The notes under the pieces: model-generated
Told to the model about the DNA's origin: nothing
Seen by the model: only the letters and a program-made list of their open reading frames with translations
The model's database searches: none
Origin: Methanobrevibacter arboriphilus JCM 13429 = DSM 1125
Lineage (GTDB): Archaea > Methanobacteriota > Methanobacteria > Methanobacteriales > Methanobacteriaceae
Reading direction: 5' to 3'
NCBI RefSeq assembly: GCF_002072215.1
Contig: NZ_JXMW01000001.1
Location: 310,001-374,000 of the forward strand
Length of the DNA stretch: 64,000 bases
Part shown: piece by piece, positions 9,701 through 17,490 of the stretch
How positions within the stretch are numbered: position 1 is the stretch's first letter
How the letters are laid out: every line of letters begins with the position of its first letter
Made by a program: the position numbers and the translations under genes

Positions 9701-10355
9701 TGTGGAATATTGGAATTAACTTGTATACAATAAAAGCAAATCCTAAAACACACACACCTGCAAATACTATTTTTAAATAATTCGGGATAGTAACTGTCGG
9801 CAAGATATATAAAAGAATATCAGGTTTAATTAAAAGAAAAAGTGAAGCAATAAACACAAAACAAGCAATTGTGGTAGATATTAAATTTTTCCAAGTGAAA
9901 CTCCTTATTTTTTTCAGTCGTGAGTAGGGTAGTTTTTTATCTTCTTCTCTGTAAAATAATTGTTGAAGAATACTTAATTCTATCAATCTTAATAAATCTT
10001 CCCCTATTGTTTTATTTTCATTATCTTTAGAGGGAGCTTGGTTTTCTTCTTTTTTCTCCTCTTCCTCCTTGAAAGTTGCCAAAGAAATATTAAGAAAATA
10101 AAATTTTTTATTAGTATTTTGCTTTCGAAAGGATTGAAGAATACTACTTTTACCTGAACCATAAGGACCCGTTAATGCTATATTTTTAATTTTATCATTG
10201 TTTAATGCCCAATTTAGAGCATCAAAATAGCTTTTTCCATTCTCTATTCGGTCATTAGGTGATAATGGATAAAAATTATAATCCTGTTGATGATTTTCCT
10301 TTTTTTCAAAGAAAGATTTAATTTTTTTATATATTCTCAACTCTTTTATCTTCAT
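6711..10355 (-). CDS. YobI-like/KAP-type P-loop NTPase with membrane helices
   Basis: This 1214-residue protein has an N-terminal segment (LSPNDRIENG, then YFDALNWAL) leading to Walker A GPYGSGKS (63-70) and Walker B VVIIEDLDRF (261-270). Between them are two membrane helices, roughly residues 158-177 and 194-217. A P-loop domain interrupted by a two-helix insertion is the hallmark of KAP NTPases, and the N-terminal wording resembles the YobI ATPase group. The rest, about 900 residues, is largely helical, acidic and repetitive with no recognised catalytic motif, as expected of a sensor or scaffold arm. KAP proteins are often found in mobile and defence loci, and this one lies between the tRNA-Arg direct repeats. 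Function in this host is unknown. Confidence 0.8.
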   Translation of the reverse strand: MKIKELRIYKKIKSFFEKKENHQQDYNFYPLSPNDRIENGKSYFDALNWALNNDKIKNIALTGPYGSGKSSILQSFRKQNTNKKFYFLNISLATFKEEEEKKEENQAPSKDNENKTIGEDLLRLIELSILQQLFYREEDKKLPYSRLKKIRSFTWKNLISTTIACFVFIASLFLLIKPDILLYILPTVTIPNYLKIVFAGVCVLGFAFIVYKLIPIFHNLKVNKLNISNVEIEISDEINKSVLNHNLDEILYFFEATGHNVVIIEDLDRFQETEIFTKLREINLLINNSNKIDRHVTFIYAIRDEMFTDKDRTKFFDFIVPVIPVINTSNSNEIIKKEMKHIGVKVSEVLIDDISLFIDEMRLLYNIINEFTIYKQLLSDELVQDKLLAMIVYKNIFPSDFVELSNYKGILYKTINKKQEYMKQKREKIDDEILKHKDEIKNLDTLKIKDIKELRAVYILQYANRLKGIKSFHINDTDYDINGVLEDDIFSYFIEDEIQYKHYNDNYYPRQIGINFTDIENQVNSKYTYKEREQLIKDWNNGKIGELKQKIESLLQQKDDLRNKKLQHLIDSKDVTIETSSNQQKILINLLLHNGYIGEDYLDYISIFHEISISRNDHKFLLNVKSSTKTEFTHPLDRIDKLINKINLIDFEKEYILNYRLVDYILDNPVYEKEKEAIFNFLKDESDTSIGFIDGFIANGSNLDGFFRELCHYWTGIWKYISSGASYSQILPYLPDNKICTYFNLIIKNAKNDDIKAIAEKSNLKEYISEHTEFCSIITDEEKIKEVLKTLEITFIDLDLTETPRDLLDYIYENNHYQINDVMIKIMLQEKGNFNQVNFDTKNYYAIKKSNCDNLIKYIENEISEYINNVYLKLENNTKENENCLIELLNNEYLDIKEKESIIKQVETKILNLSNINDNEVKDLLLNNSKLIPNWENILTCFINNENVISKPVITFLNNTKNVEILVKTKIKKETDDEFLKTLLLSEKIENNSYAQIIKPISELHTYDSLAFDSLLKDKVTLLIQNNILRLNDSNYTLLKDSFSNLHITLIEKRHLELTEELLEKLIFDNDDIINVLESATLPFEKKQMIVDAYDEGEIINSAKILNLLKNICLDHSFNVSKNVLMVILTKKEEKEESRIELYNKQYTILNKEDITIFLNSLSEPYPSIVEKGKRPLLQNTKPNKLFAENLKEKDYISNYNIGDKGIRISTFRK

Positions 10356-11004
10356 TTTTTCACTTCAAATATAAACATCAAAACAACACACTTATAATTT
10401 TATCTACATCAAACTTCTTTCTTTTTAATTTGATAAAAGCCACGTTTAGCTTAATTCAAATAAGTAATTCTTCCTTATAAATATTAATAATTCTTTTATT
10501 TTTGTTATTTTATAAAATTTTCTGAATTAAACCTGTTTTAATAATCTTTTTGTTATCTATTAATTAATTTATAGTAAGTGTTATTTATGTTATAGTTTTA
10601 ATCCCATATCATGAAAAATAATATTATTCAATATATTTTAAAGCTTCTTTTCCTTTTATCTGTTAATAATAAATTCCTTGCTTACTTCATTTAGTTAATA
10701 TTAATTCTATACACTTATAGGTATTTTTTATTATTATAATTTTCTATATTAATCATACAACAATACATGCCAATAAATTAATAATTTATTAAAAAAATTA
10801 AAAAATAATATTTTTATTTAATGGTTATTTAAATTCAATCAAAAATTTTAATCATTGAAGTATTTTAGATATATTAAATCTTAAAAAATATAAACAAAAT
10901 TATTTTTAATACAGCATTACATTAAAAATATTATTAATTTTAAGTAATACTTTATAATAAAAAAGTATATCTAAAACAATACATAATCAGCGGGTTTTTT
11001 TATA
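10356..11004. other. AT-rich spacer between YobI-like gene and tRNA fragment
   Basis: No gene is visible. It should hold the promoter of the minus-strand YobI-like gene and the left arm of the integration junction. I see no clear TATA box that stands out from the AT-rich background. Confidence 0.4.
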
Positions 11005-11206
11005 ACTCCTAATCGTTAGAGCGCGAGTTCAAATCTCGCCAAGTCCGTTAACTATAATTTAATAGGAAGAGATAGATATAGATTAAACACTGAATAAAAT
11101 ACTAATTTTCAGAATACTTAAATTATTCTTACAGAAACCGTTAATGAAAATAATAGTCTTAAAGTAACTATTAGTTTAAAATGATGGAAATATAAGAATA
11201 AGTTAT
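11005..11206 (+). repeat. Direct repeat copy 2: tRNA-Arg 3' fragment c plus flank
   Basis: The first 58 bases are identical to 2743-2800, running from the anticodon stem of tRNA-Arg(CCT) to just past the tRNA end. The following 140 bases are a diverged copy of 2801-2941. The 5' half of the tRNA is absent here; the preceding bases are T/A-rich. This is the freshest tRNA fragment in the window and the natural partner attachment site of the intact gene. Confidence 0.9.
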
Positions 11207-11313
11207 TGAAAAAAGAATATTAAAAAGTAGCTATCGAAAATTATAAATTACATTCCTAATTTTAAATAATAATATATAAAAAATTAGATATAATTAGTGA
11301 GTTTAAAAAAATA

Positions 11314-11356
11314 ATCCTAATCTTAAGACCGATGGTTCAAATCCCTCCCGACCCAA
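11314..11356 (+). pseudogene. Decayed tRNA 3' half (fragment d)
   Basis: It reads ATCCTAATCTTAAGACC, then a T-arm-like GGTTCAAATCCCTC and acceptor-like CCGACCC. The T-stem is no longer fully paired. The loop and variable region resemble fragment a (2366), sharing CCTAATCTTAAGA. Confidence 0.65.
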
Positions 11357-11430
11357 TAATGTCATTTTATTTTAAAAAACTCTTTAATCTTTAAAAACAC
11401 GTTATTTTTCTATTATAATTAATTATAAAG

Positions 11431-11497
11431 AGATTCTAACCTAATTTAAATAAAGCTAAGAACCCCTAATCATTCGATCAATGAATCCTAATATTTT
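11431..11497 (+). pseudogene. Decayed, nearly full-length tRNA-Arg(CCT) copy (fragment h)
   Basis: From ACCTAATTTAAATAAAGC onward it aligns without gaps to the D-arm and anticodon arm of the intact tRNA-Arg. About 29 of 42 aligned bases match, and the CCCTAATC anticodon region is kept. Seven of the 13 differences are G in the intact gene and A here. Stems no longer pair, so it cannot be functional. Unlike the other fragments it retains D-arm sequence. Confidence 0.55.
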
Positions 11498-11611
11498 CCA
11501 AAATTATTTTTTTCAGAATATTCATAAGATAATTTCGATTTTAATAAAAAAATTATTTAATAAAATTATTTAAAATAAAATGGTTTTGAAATAATGAATT
11601 ACTATTTTTCA

Positions 11612-12493
11612 CTAATTTAGCAAAATATTTGATATTTTCTTTCTTTTATAAATAAAAAGAATAGCAATAAATAATAACATGAATATAGTCGGAATTAATA
11701 GACTTAATAAACTATTACTAATATTCATCAAAATAGTTGGAACAGTCGAGAAAGTTCCCTCTGTTGGGCCAATAATAAAAACATATAAATTATTTACAAA
11801 ATGTATTCCAATAGAAAATTCAAGCCCTTCGTAAAGTAATGCGAAAATAGTGAATATCACACCCATTAAAAAAGTTTCAATTAAAATTTCAAAAGATAAA
11901 AACGTATCAACCCCACCATTGGACAAATGAGGAATAGCAAAAACTAAAGAACCTACTAATATAACAAAAATTTTATTTTTAAATAGTAAATTTAATCCTT
12001 GATTAAAATATCCTCTAAAGAAAAATTCTTCAAAACTTGTTTGAATAATAAGCCCAATTACTAAAATTGGAATTGAAGACAATATCATAATCCAATTGGG
12101 ATTTATATAAATCTCATTAGGAATTATAATAAAATTTGCCAATGTGAGTATTAACAGAAAAAGAATCCACAAAAGCATTCCTTTTAAAATTAATATCCAT
12201 CTCACTCTTTTTAAAAAAGAATTATTAGATTTTGACATATTAATTATAGAAAAAAAGTCTCGTTTATGAATAAAACGTATTGATAAGAACAATAATAATA
12301 ACTGAATTGCAAAAACAATGAATATATTCAAAAGATATCCTGTACCCACAGTTAAACTCAATCCAAATAATGGTACGAGTACAATCCCTAAACAACTTCC
12401 AATTAAACTTCCAACAAACCAAGTCAAAATAATAGTTAAAGCATATCTCCAAACATTATTTAAACCATAACTACTATTTTCTAAAAAACTCAT
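11612..12493 (-). CDS. CPBP family intramembrane metalloprotease
   Basis: The 293-residue protein has about eight hydrophobic segments and the family motifs in order: EEFFFRGY (about 154-161, the EExxxR motif), AIPHLSNGG with its His, and IHFVNN (HxxxN). These Glu and His residues form the active site of CAAX-protease/bacteriocin-processing (CPBP, Abi) glutamic-type intramembrane proteases. Substrates in archaea are mostly unknown. The start is supported by GAGGGG upstream of the ATG. It stands alone between tRNA fragments h and e, in the accessory region. Some family members contribute to bacteriocin self-immunity, but nothing here supports a specific role. Confidence 0.85.
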   Translation of the reverse strand: MSFLENSSYGLNNVWRYALTIILTWFVGSLIGSCLGIVLVPLFGLSLTVGTGYLLNIFIVFAIQLLLLFLSIRFIHKRDFFSIINMSKSNNSFLKRVRWILILKGMLLWILFLLILTLANFIIIPNEIYINPNWIMILSSIPILVIGLIIQTSFEEFFFRGYFNQGLNLLFKNKIFVILVGSLVFAIPHLSNGGVDTFLSFEILIETFLMGVIFTIFALLYEGLEFSIGIHFVNNLYVFIIGPTEGTFSTVPTILMNISNSLLSLLIPTIFMLLFIAILFIYKRKKISNILLN

Positions 12494-12717
12494 AATTTTA
12501 ACCCCTCTAATAAATTGTTACATCAATTAATAATAAAAAAAAATATCTAATTAAAAACTATTAAACAGCGAATAAAATACCTTAAAAAATATATTCCATT
12601 TATCCAATTTTTCAAAAAAAATTATTCATAATAATAACTAAAATATAAAATTTAAAATAGATATCAAACTTATTATTATATGTGTTATATACTTATTTAT
12701 AAACATGACAAATATTA

Positions 12718-12888
12718 TTACACAAAAGAAGGCAAAATATTATCTGCTATATTCACAGCATTGCTTAATGTATCGTTCGTTGTATTTATATGGATATCTG
12801 CTGCACTTTTAATTGATAAGCTTAAAAAAAACACTAACAATATTAAAGTAAGCATCATTCCTTGAGATAAATTTTTAAAAATTTTCAT
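12718..12888 (-). pseudogene. N-terminal fragment of a secreted adhesin-like protein
   Basis: A 56-codon frame starts MKIFKNLSQG with a good ribosome site (AAGGA) upstream. A hydrophobic signal peptide (LTLILLVFFLSLSI) follows, then SAADIHINTTNDTLSNAVN. The part after the predicted cleavage resembles the first strand-turn of beta-helix adhesin-like proteins, which usually start with a period of this kind. A stop cuts it after 56 residues, where a full protein would have many hundreds. I read it as a relic. It could instead be a very small secreted protein. Confidence 0.5.
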
Positions 12889-13028
12889 AGCATCTTTCCT
12901 TATTATTTAATATTACTATTATATTAGTAACATCTTTTTTCATTATATATTATTTAGCCTATATTTTATTTTTAAATAAAAATAGATTGTAAAATTTTAG
13001 GCTTTTTTAATTTTTTCATGTTTTTCTA

Positions 13029-13185
13029 ATTAAATTTTCCATTTATTATGTTAAGAATATTAATATTACCACCACTAATAATAATTCCTGTATTGTTTGA
13101 TCCTGTGTATGTTAAATTTTTTAATTCAATAATATCTGTAGTTTTAGTCTCTGTTATGTTTTTTATTCTACCAATATTGGTCACA
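13029..13185 (-). pseudogene. Fragment of an adhesin-like beta-helix protein
   Basis: The minus-strand frame reads VTNIGRIKNITET, then ELKNLTYTGSNNTGIIISGG and NINILNIINGKFN before a stop. The N/T/I/G-rich rhythm is that of parallel beta-helix turns in methanogen adhesin-like proteins. There is no credible start or ribosome site. It is most likely the tail of a lost gene, upstream of the second fragment at 12718-12888 on the same strand. The call is weak because the fragment is short. Confidence 0.35.
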
Positions 13186-13189
13186 TAAC

Positions 13190-13715
13190 AAAAATAATTG
13201 GTTTAAAAAATCTATTTATTGTAAACATTTTGTTTTTTCACCTCAGGATCCAATCAACCAGTATATAAAAAAATACTAACACAATGATAACACTCACTAC
13301 GATAATATAATATAAAAAAACTAATATAAAAAACTTCCTATCCAAAAAATAAAAAAACAATAGCTACCCCCTCCCCCCACAAAAATAGTAGAATAGCTGT
13401 ATAAAAAAATAAGCATATAAAGAAAAAATAAGAAAAATATAAAAATAACAGCTAAACACCAAAAAAAATAGAGAAAATAAAACAAAAGAAATAAAAAATA
13501 AAAACACAATATCACCAAAATCAAAATAGCTGTTATCAAGCAAAAACATATATAAATAAAACCATAACTAAAAGAAACAAAAACAAAATATAAAAAAACC
13601 AACTAACAATAAAAATATACTGAATTAATTAAAAAATTAATTATTACTTTTCATGATATAATAGATAAATGATATATATTTTATAAAACAAAAATGCAAC
13701 ACAGGAGTATATAAA
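13190..13715. other. Very AT-rich, low-complexity spacer
   Basis: Long A-rich runs with one GC island (CCCCCTCCCCCCAC near 13370). Minus-strand frames here encode almost only F, Y, I, L and C and have no ribosome site, so I regard them as chance frames. No gene supported. Confidence 0.45.
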
Positions 13716-13916
13716 ATGTCTGATAAAAACAATATTGCAGAAAAATTAAAGAATAATGAAAATGTGGATAAAAAAGAAATAATAAATTATGCTATAGGTC
13801 TTCAATTAAAAAGAATAGAAAGACAAATTGATGCTGAAAATAGTAGTGGAGCAATATATGAAAGTGTGAATGACTCATTAGATAGATTAATAGCTCTTTT
13901 GGGTAAAAGAAATTAA
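13716..13916 (+). CDS. Small hypothetical protein, 66 residues
   Basis: A good ribosome site (AGGAG, 9 bases before ATG) and charged, helix-forming codon use support a real gene. The product begins MSDKNNIAEKLKNNENVDKK and is predicted to be a soluble two-helix protein with no cysteines and no membrane segment. The middle (IGLQLKRIERQID) looks amphipathic and could dimerise. I do not recognise a family. It lies alone, 130 bases before tRNA fragment e, in the accessory region. Confidence 0.6.
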   Translation: MSDKNNIAEKLKNNENVDKKEIINYAIGLQLKRIERQIDAENSSGAIYESVNDSLDRLIALLGKRN

Positions 13917-14049
13917 TTTAATTTATTTTAAATATTTAATATCTTTAGAAATGTTTAAAATTCCTCAAATCTAATCTAAATATAAATATAAAAAATCTCT
14001 TCTTTAAAAAATAAAAACTTTAAACAAGCATAAAACAACTCAAAACTCT

Positions 14050-14099
14050 GCTATCAAGTCCTAATCTTGCGATTTAGGGTTCAAATCCCTCCAAGTCCG
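14050..14099 (+). pseudogene. tRNA 3' half (fragment e)
   Basis: GTCCTAATCTTGCG is followed by a T-arm (TAGGG TTCAAAT CCCTC) and the acceptor end CAAGTCC plus G, the same acceptor strand as tRNA-Arg(CCT). The similarity to fragment g (23211) begins further upstream at GCTATCAAG/GCTAACAAA, so these two descend from the same ancestor. No 5' half is present. Confidence 0.72.
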
Positions 14100-14236
14100 T
14101 TATGGATATTGATGATTTGAATTTTTTAATTTTACATAATCCAGTTATATTTTGAAAAACGAATAATATTATTTAAAGATGATATAAAAAGATTAAAAAT
14201 CTTATTTTTTTAATTATAATTTAGTTTTATTATTAT

Positions 14237-15655
14237 TTATAATGTATCATACCATCCTTGTGGATTTTTATTTTTAAATTTAGGTAAAACAAAGCTACGA
14301 ATAACTGTATCTGCTAAAACTTTAAGCATATATTTATGTTTAAAAATATAAGACGGCCTTACATAAAACTTTAAATAAGCTTTAATCAACTTTCTTTCAA
14401 TTAATTTACTACTTAATCCCAATTTTTCATAATTTAAAACAGAATTAAGAACAGTATAATTATCCCAATTATTCCCCTCTAAAAGATTACTTTTTTTCAA
14501 TTGAGAATAAATAGGAGTCCCTGGAAATGGAGTTAATATAGAATACTGAGCATAATCAGGATCCAACTTTATCGAAAAATCAATAGTATCATTCATTTCT
14601 TCTACTGTTTCTCCAGGATACCCTAAAATAAAAGAACCAATAACATCAACACCCACATCTTTCGCAATCTTAAATGCTTTCTCAGTCTGATTAAGTGTTA
14701 TATTCTTCCCCATAAGATCTAAAACTCGTTGTGAACCTGATTCAACACCATAATACAATGTTTTCATTCCAGAATTTGTAAGAGATTCCAACAATGGTTT
14801 ATTAACAGTATCAACTCTTGAAGAAGCTACAAATTTTAAATCAATACCTCTTTCCTTGATTTCATCACATATTTTTATAGCCCTTCTTTTATCTAACATG
14901 AAAATATCATCTAAAAAAGCAATATCCTCAAGCCCATATTTAAAAACTAATTCTTCAACTTCATCAACAACATTTTCTGGACTACGAGTTCTGAACTTTT
15001 TACCCATTATAAGAGATGAAGAACAATAATTACAACCAAAAACACAACCCCTACTTGTAATCATCCCTCCAGATTGGCCTGAAAGTTCATAAGACTTAAA
15101 AGGAACTAAATGTCTCGCAGGAAATGGTATACTATCTAAATCTTTTATTAAAGGTCTAAATCCATTCATTCTAACTTTATCTTCATCACGAAAAGCAATT
15201 CCTTTAACTTTAGATAATTTTTTATATTGAGTTTTAATAAAAGCTTCAACAAGATCAACAAATGTTTCCTCACCTTCCCCTATAACAACAACATCCAATG
15301 ATTCTTCATCTATTAAAGTTTCTTCAGGAACAAATGTAGTATGAGGACCACCAATAACTGATAAAACATTAGGTAAAACTCTTTTAATATTTTTAACATA
15401 TTCTAATGCATTATTTATTGTTGCAGTAGTTGCAGTTAGACCTACAACCATAGGATCAATCTTTGAAACAACTTTAAGAATTTTATCATTCCCTAATTGA
15501 TACAAATCATCATCAAATATCTTAACCGAAAATGAAGCTTTTTCAAGTGCACCAGCAAGATACATCAAATTCAAAGGAGGTATACTAAGACCTAAACCAT
15601 TTTTAACAGCAGTATTATCTATAGGATTTATTAACAATACATCAATACTATTCAT
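14237..15655 (-). CDS. Cobalamin-binding (B12) domain radical SAM protein
   Basis: The 472-residue protein starts with a Rossmann-like B12-binding domain ([46 protein letters not shown]). A radical SAM domain follows with the cluster motif CVFGCNYC (about 203-210) and the GIESGSQ-like [15 protein letters not shown]. This is the BchE/P-methylase-like class B layout used for methylations and cyclisations on unactivated carbons. Substrate cannot be deduced. GAGGAAC in front of ATG supports the start. It is isolated between tRNA fragments e and f, on the opposite strand from the adhesin, so context gives no pathway. Confidence 0.85.
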   Translation of the reverse strand: MNSIDVLLINPIDNTAVKNGLGLSIPPLNLMYLAGALEKASFSVKIFDDDLYQLGNDKILKVVSKIDPMVVGLTATTATINNALEYVKNIKRVLPNVLSVIGGPHTTFVPEETLIDEESLDVVVIGEGEETFVDLVEAFIKTQYKKLSKVKGIAFRDEDKVRMNGFRPLIKDLDSIPFPARHLVPFKSYELSGQSGGMITSRGCVFGCNYCSSSLIMGKKFRTRSPENVVDEVEELVFKYGLEDIAFLDDIFMLDKRRAIKICDEIKERGIDLKFVASSRVDTVNKPLLESLTNSGMKTLYYGVESGSQRVLDLMGKNITLNQTEKAFKIAKDVGVDVIGSFILGYPGETVEEMNDTIDFSIKLDPDYAQYSILTPFPGTPIYSQLKKSNLLEGNNWDNYTVLNSVLNYEKLGLSSKLIERKLIKAYLKFYVRPSYIFKHKYMLKVLADTVIRSFVLPKFKNKNPQGWYDTL

Positions 15656-16442
15656 CGTTCCTCAATAATTTAAATATATTAACATTCACACCATCAAAAT
15701 TTTCATAAAACACAACACATTTCCCCAAAATTATACTAAAATAGCCCTTTCCAAATCTAATATATTGTAAAATATTTATTCTTATTAATAAAAATAATAA
15801 CTTTAACAAATGATTAAAAAATCATAAAAAGATCATTAATTCTAATTTAATCAATAAAATTATATAAAATAAATTATTCTTTAATCATTAATCTTATTAT
15901 AGCTTTTATCATAACTTTATAAAAATTAATGATATATAATTAAATAATATTAATAAATAATATGTTTAAACTCTTATTTATAACTTTTCATTATTAATAA
16001 ACTAGAAATATAAAATATAGAAAAAAATAAAAAATAGAAACATTGAGATAAAAAATATTAAAATACTTTTAAAGCTATTTCTATGCCATATATACAAATC
16101 AAATGCAAAAATTTGGTTTAAAATCTATGATTTTTCAAATTATTATTTTTATATAAAAACTGCTTAAAAGCAAAGCATTATGTAGGATGTAAAACAATAT
16201 ATTAATTATACAACTATAATTAAAAAAATTATTAATTTTTTGTAAAAAAGAAAGGAGTACTAAATATATCGTGCTTATTTGTTATTGATAATAATATAAA
16301 TTATAAAAAAGTCGATATTAGCTCCAATTGATATTTTTAGTTGATGAAAAAAAATAAATAAAATCAATTCCCGATACTCTTTACCTAAATTATTAATTAA
16401 TTACAGTTGTTGTTTTTAGAAAATATTTAGGAGTTTTTTAAC
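15656..16442. other. Intergenic spacer, 787 bases
   Basis: AT-rich sequence between divergent genes. It must hold the promoters of the radical SAM gene and of the small gene at 16443. I see no ORF, tRNA fragment or convincing repeat. Confidence 0.4.
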
Positions 16443-16634
16443 ATGGAAATTCAAAAAAAAGTGAAAGATACAGGGAATAAAGTTGAAGATAAAGTAGGTA
16501 GTAAAGTTGAAGATATCAAAAGTTCTGCAACAGAAAATAAAAACAAAGTAGAAAACAAAGTTAATGATATTAAAAGTTCTATTACTGGAGATAATAAAGA
16601 AGATAAAAAAGAAGAAACACAAAATACAAAATAA
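16443..16634 (+). CDS. Small amphipathic repeat protein (LEA/CsbD-like)
   Basis: The 63-residue product is almost entirely charged and polar, built from related units KVEDKVGSKVEDIKSS and KVENKVNDIKSS of about 11-12 residues. This is the pattern of late-embryogenesis-abundant-like, apolipoprotein-like or CsbD-like stress proteins, which form amphipathic helices. AGGAG, ten bases before ATG, supports translation. There is no signal peptide. A stress or surface-protecting role is only suggested by composition. Between it and the adhesin downstream lie 856 bases, so they are probably separate units. Confidence 0.62.
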   Translation: MEIQKKVKDTGNKVEDKVGSKVEDIKSSATENKNKVENKVNDIKSSITGDNKEDKKEETQNTK

Positions 16635-17490
16635 TTACATCTTCTTTTATTTTTTCTGATTTTTTTGTTTATTTTATTATCTAATTTATTAAAAACTTAA
16701 AAATTTTTATTTCATCAAATTTCAGAGTATAAGTTCATTCCATATATTTTATATTATTATTACTAATATTATCATAATTACTATTCGTAATATTCTTCAC
16801 AAGTTTTGTATATAATATTTGATTTTTAATAGAAGTCCATATTTAAATAATATTGTCTATTTTAATATTGTCTATTTTCATCGTTTTTTAGTTATAATTA
16901 TTTTCTTTAATTCATTTTCATGAAAAAAAATAAATTATGTATTCTTACTTTTTAGGTATTATTTTCATGAAAATTAATATTAATATGGGAAATAATGTAA
17001 TTTTTAAAGAATTTTCATGACTTTAAATTTTTATTCACTACTGCCAATATCAAGAAATGTTTAGGTCGTGGCATTTTTATTTCTTTAAAATTTTTAGAGA
17101 TACTAAAATGTATTGAAATTCATTTAAATTTAAAAAAAGTTTTGGTTATATTGCTATTGTTCTTAAGCTAAAAATTGTTTAATTTGGACTTATTTCCCAT
17201 AAAATCTAATATTATTTTTTATTTTTTTTATTATTATTCTTAAATCCGTTTTTTTTAAAAAATAATCAAAAATTTTATTACTTATGGTGTACTAAATATA
17301 ATATGGTTATGGAGTATATTTTATTTGAGTATACTTTATTGGAGTATATTTTATTATCATTATCAAAATCCAATCTTTATAAAATAAAAATATTTATGTG
17401 TTCTTTTATAAATCAAGTTTTGATCGTATTCGATTGTGGATATTTGATAGTATAAATGTTTTCTACTACTTATTCATCGATTAGAATTCT
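16635..17490. other. Upstream region of the adhesin gene
   Basis: An 856-base spacer holding three copies of TTTTCATGA at 16915, 16962 and 17012 (one inside the palindrome ATTTTCATGAAAAT at 16961-16974) and three tandem 15-base units at 17311-17355. No protein gene is supported. Confidence 0.5.
17311..17355 (+). repeat. Three tandem 15-base repeats upstream of the adhesin gene
   Basis: GGAGTATATTTTATT (17311-17325), TGAGTATACTTTATT (17326-17340) and GGAGTATATTTTATT (17341-17355) follow each other without gaps. They lie about 135 bases before the adhesin start. A change in copy number could alter promoter spacing. Confidence 0.85.

Noticed and set aside
12680-12865. Plus-strand frame of 61 codons with a hydrophobic centre
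   Set aside because: The opposite strand encodes a signal peptide with a good ribosome site in the same place, which explains the bases better.
13321-13602. Minus-strand open frame of 93 codons, rich in F, Y, C and I
   Set aside because: The sequence is low-complexity A-rich DNA with a C-rich patch. The frame has no ribosome site and its composition follows directly from the base bias.
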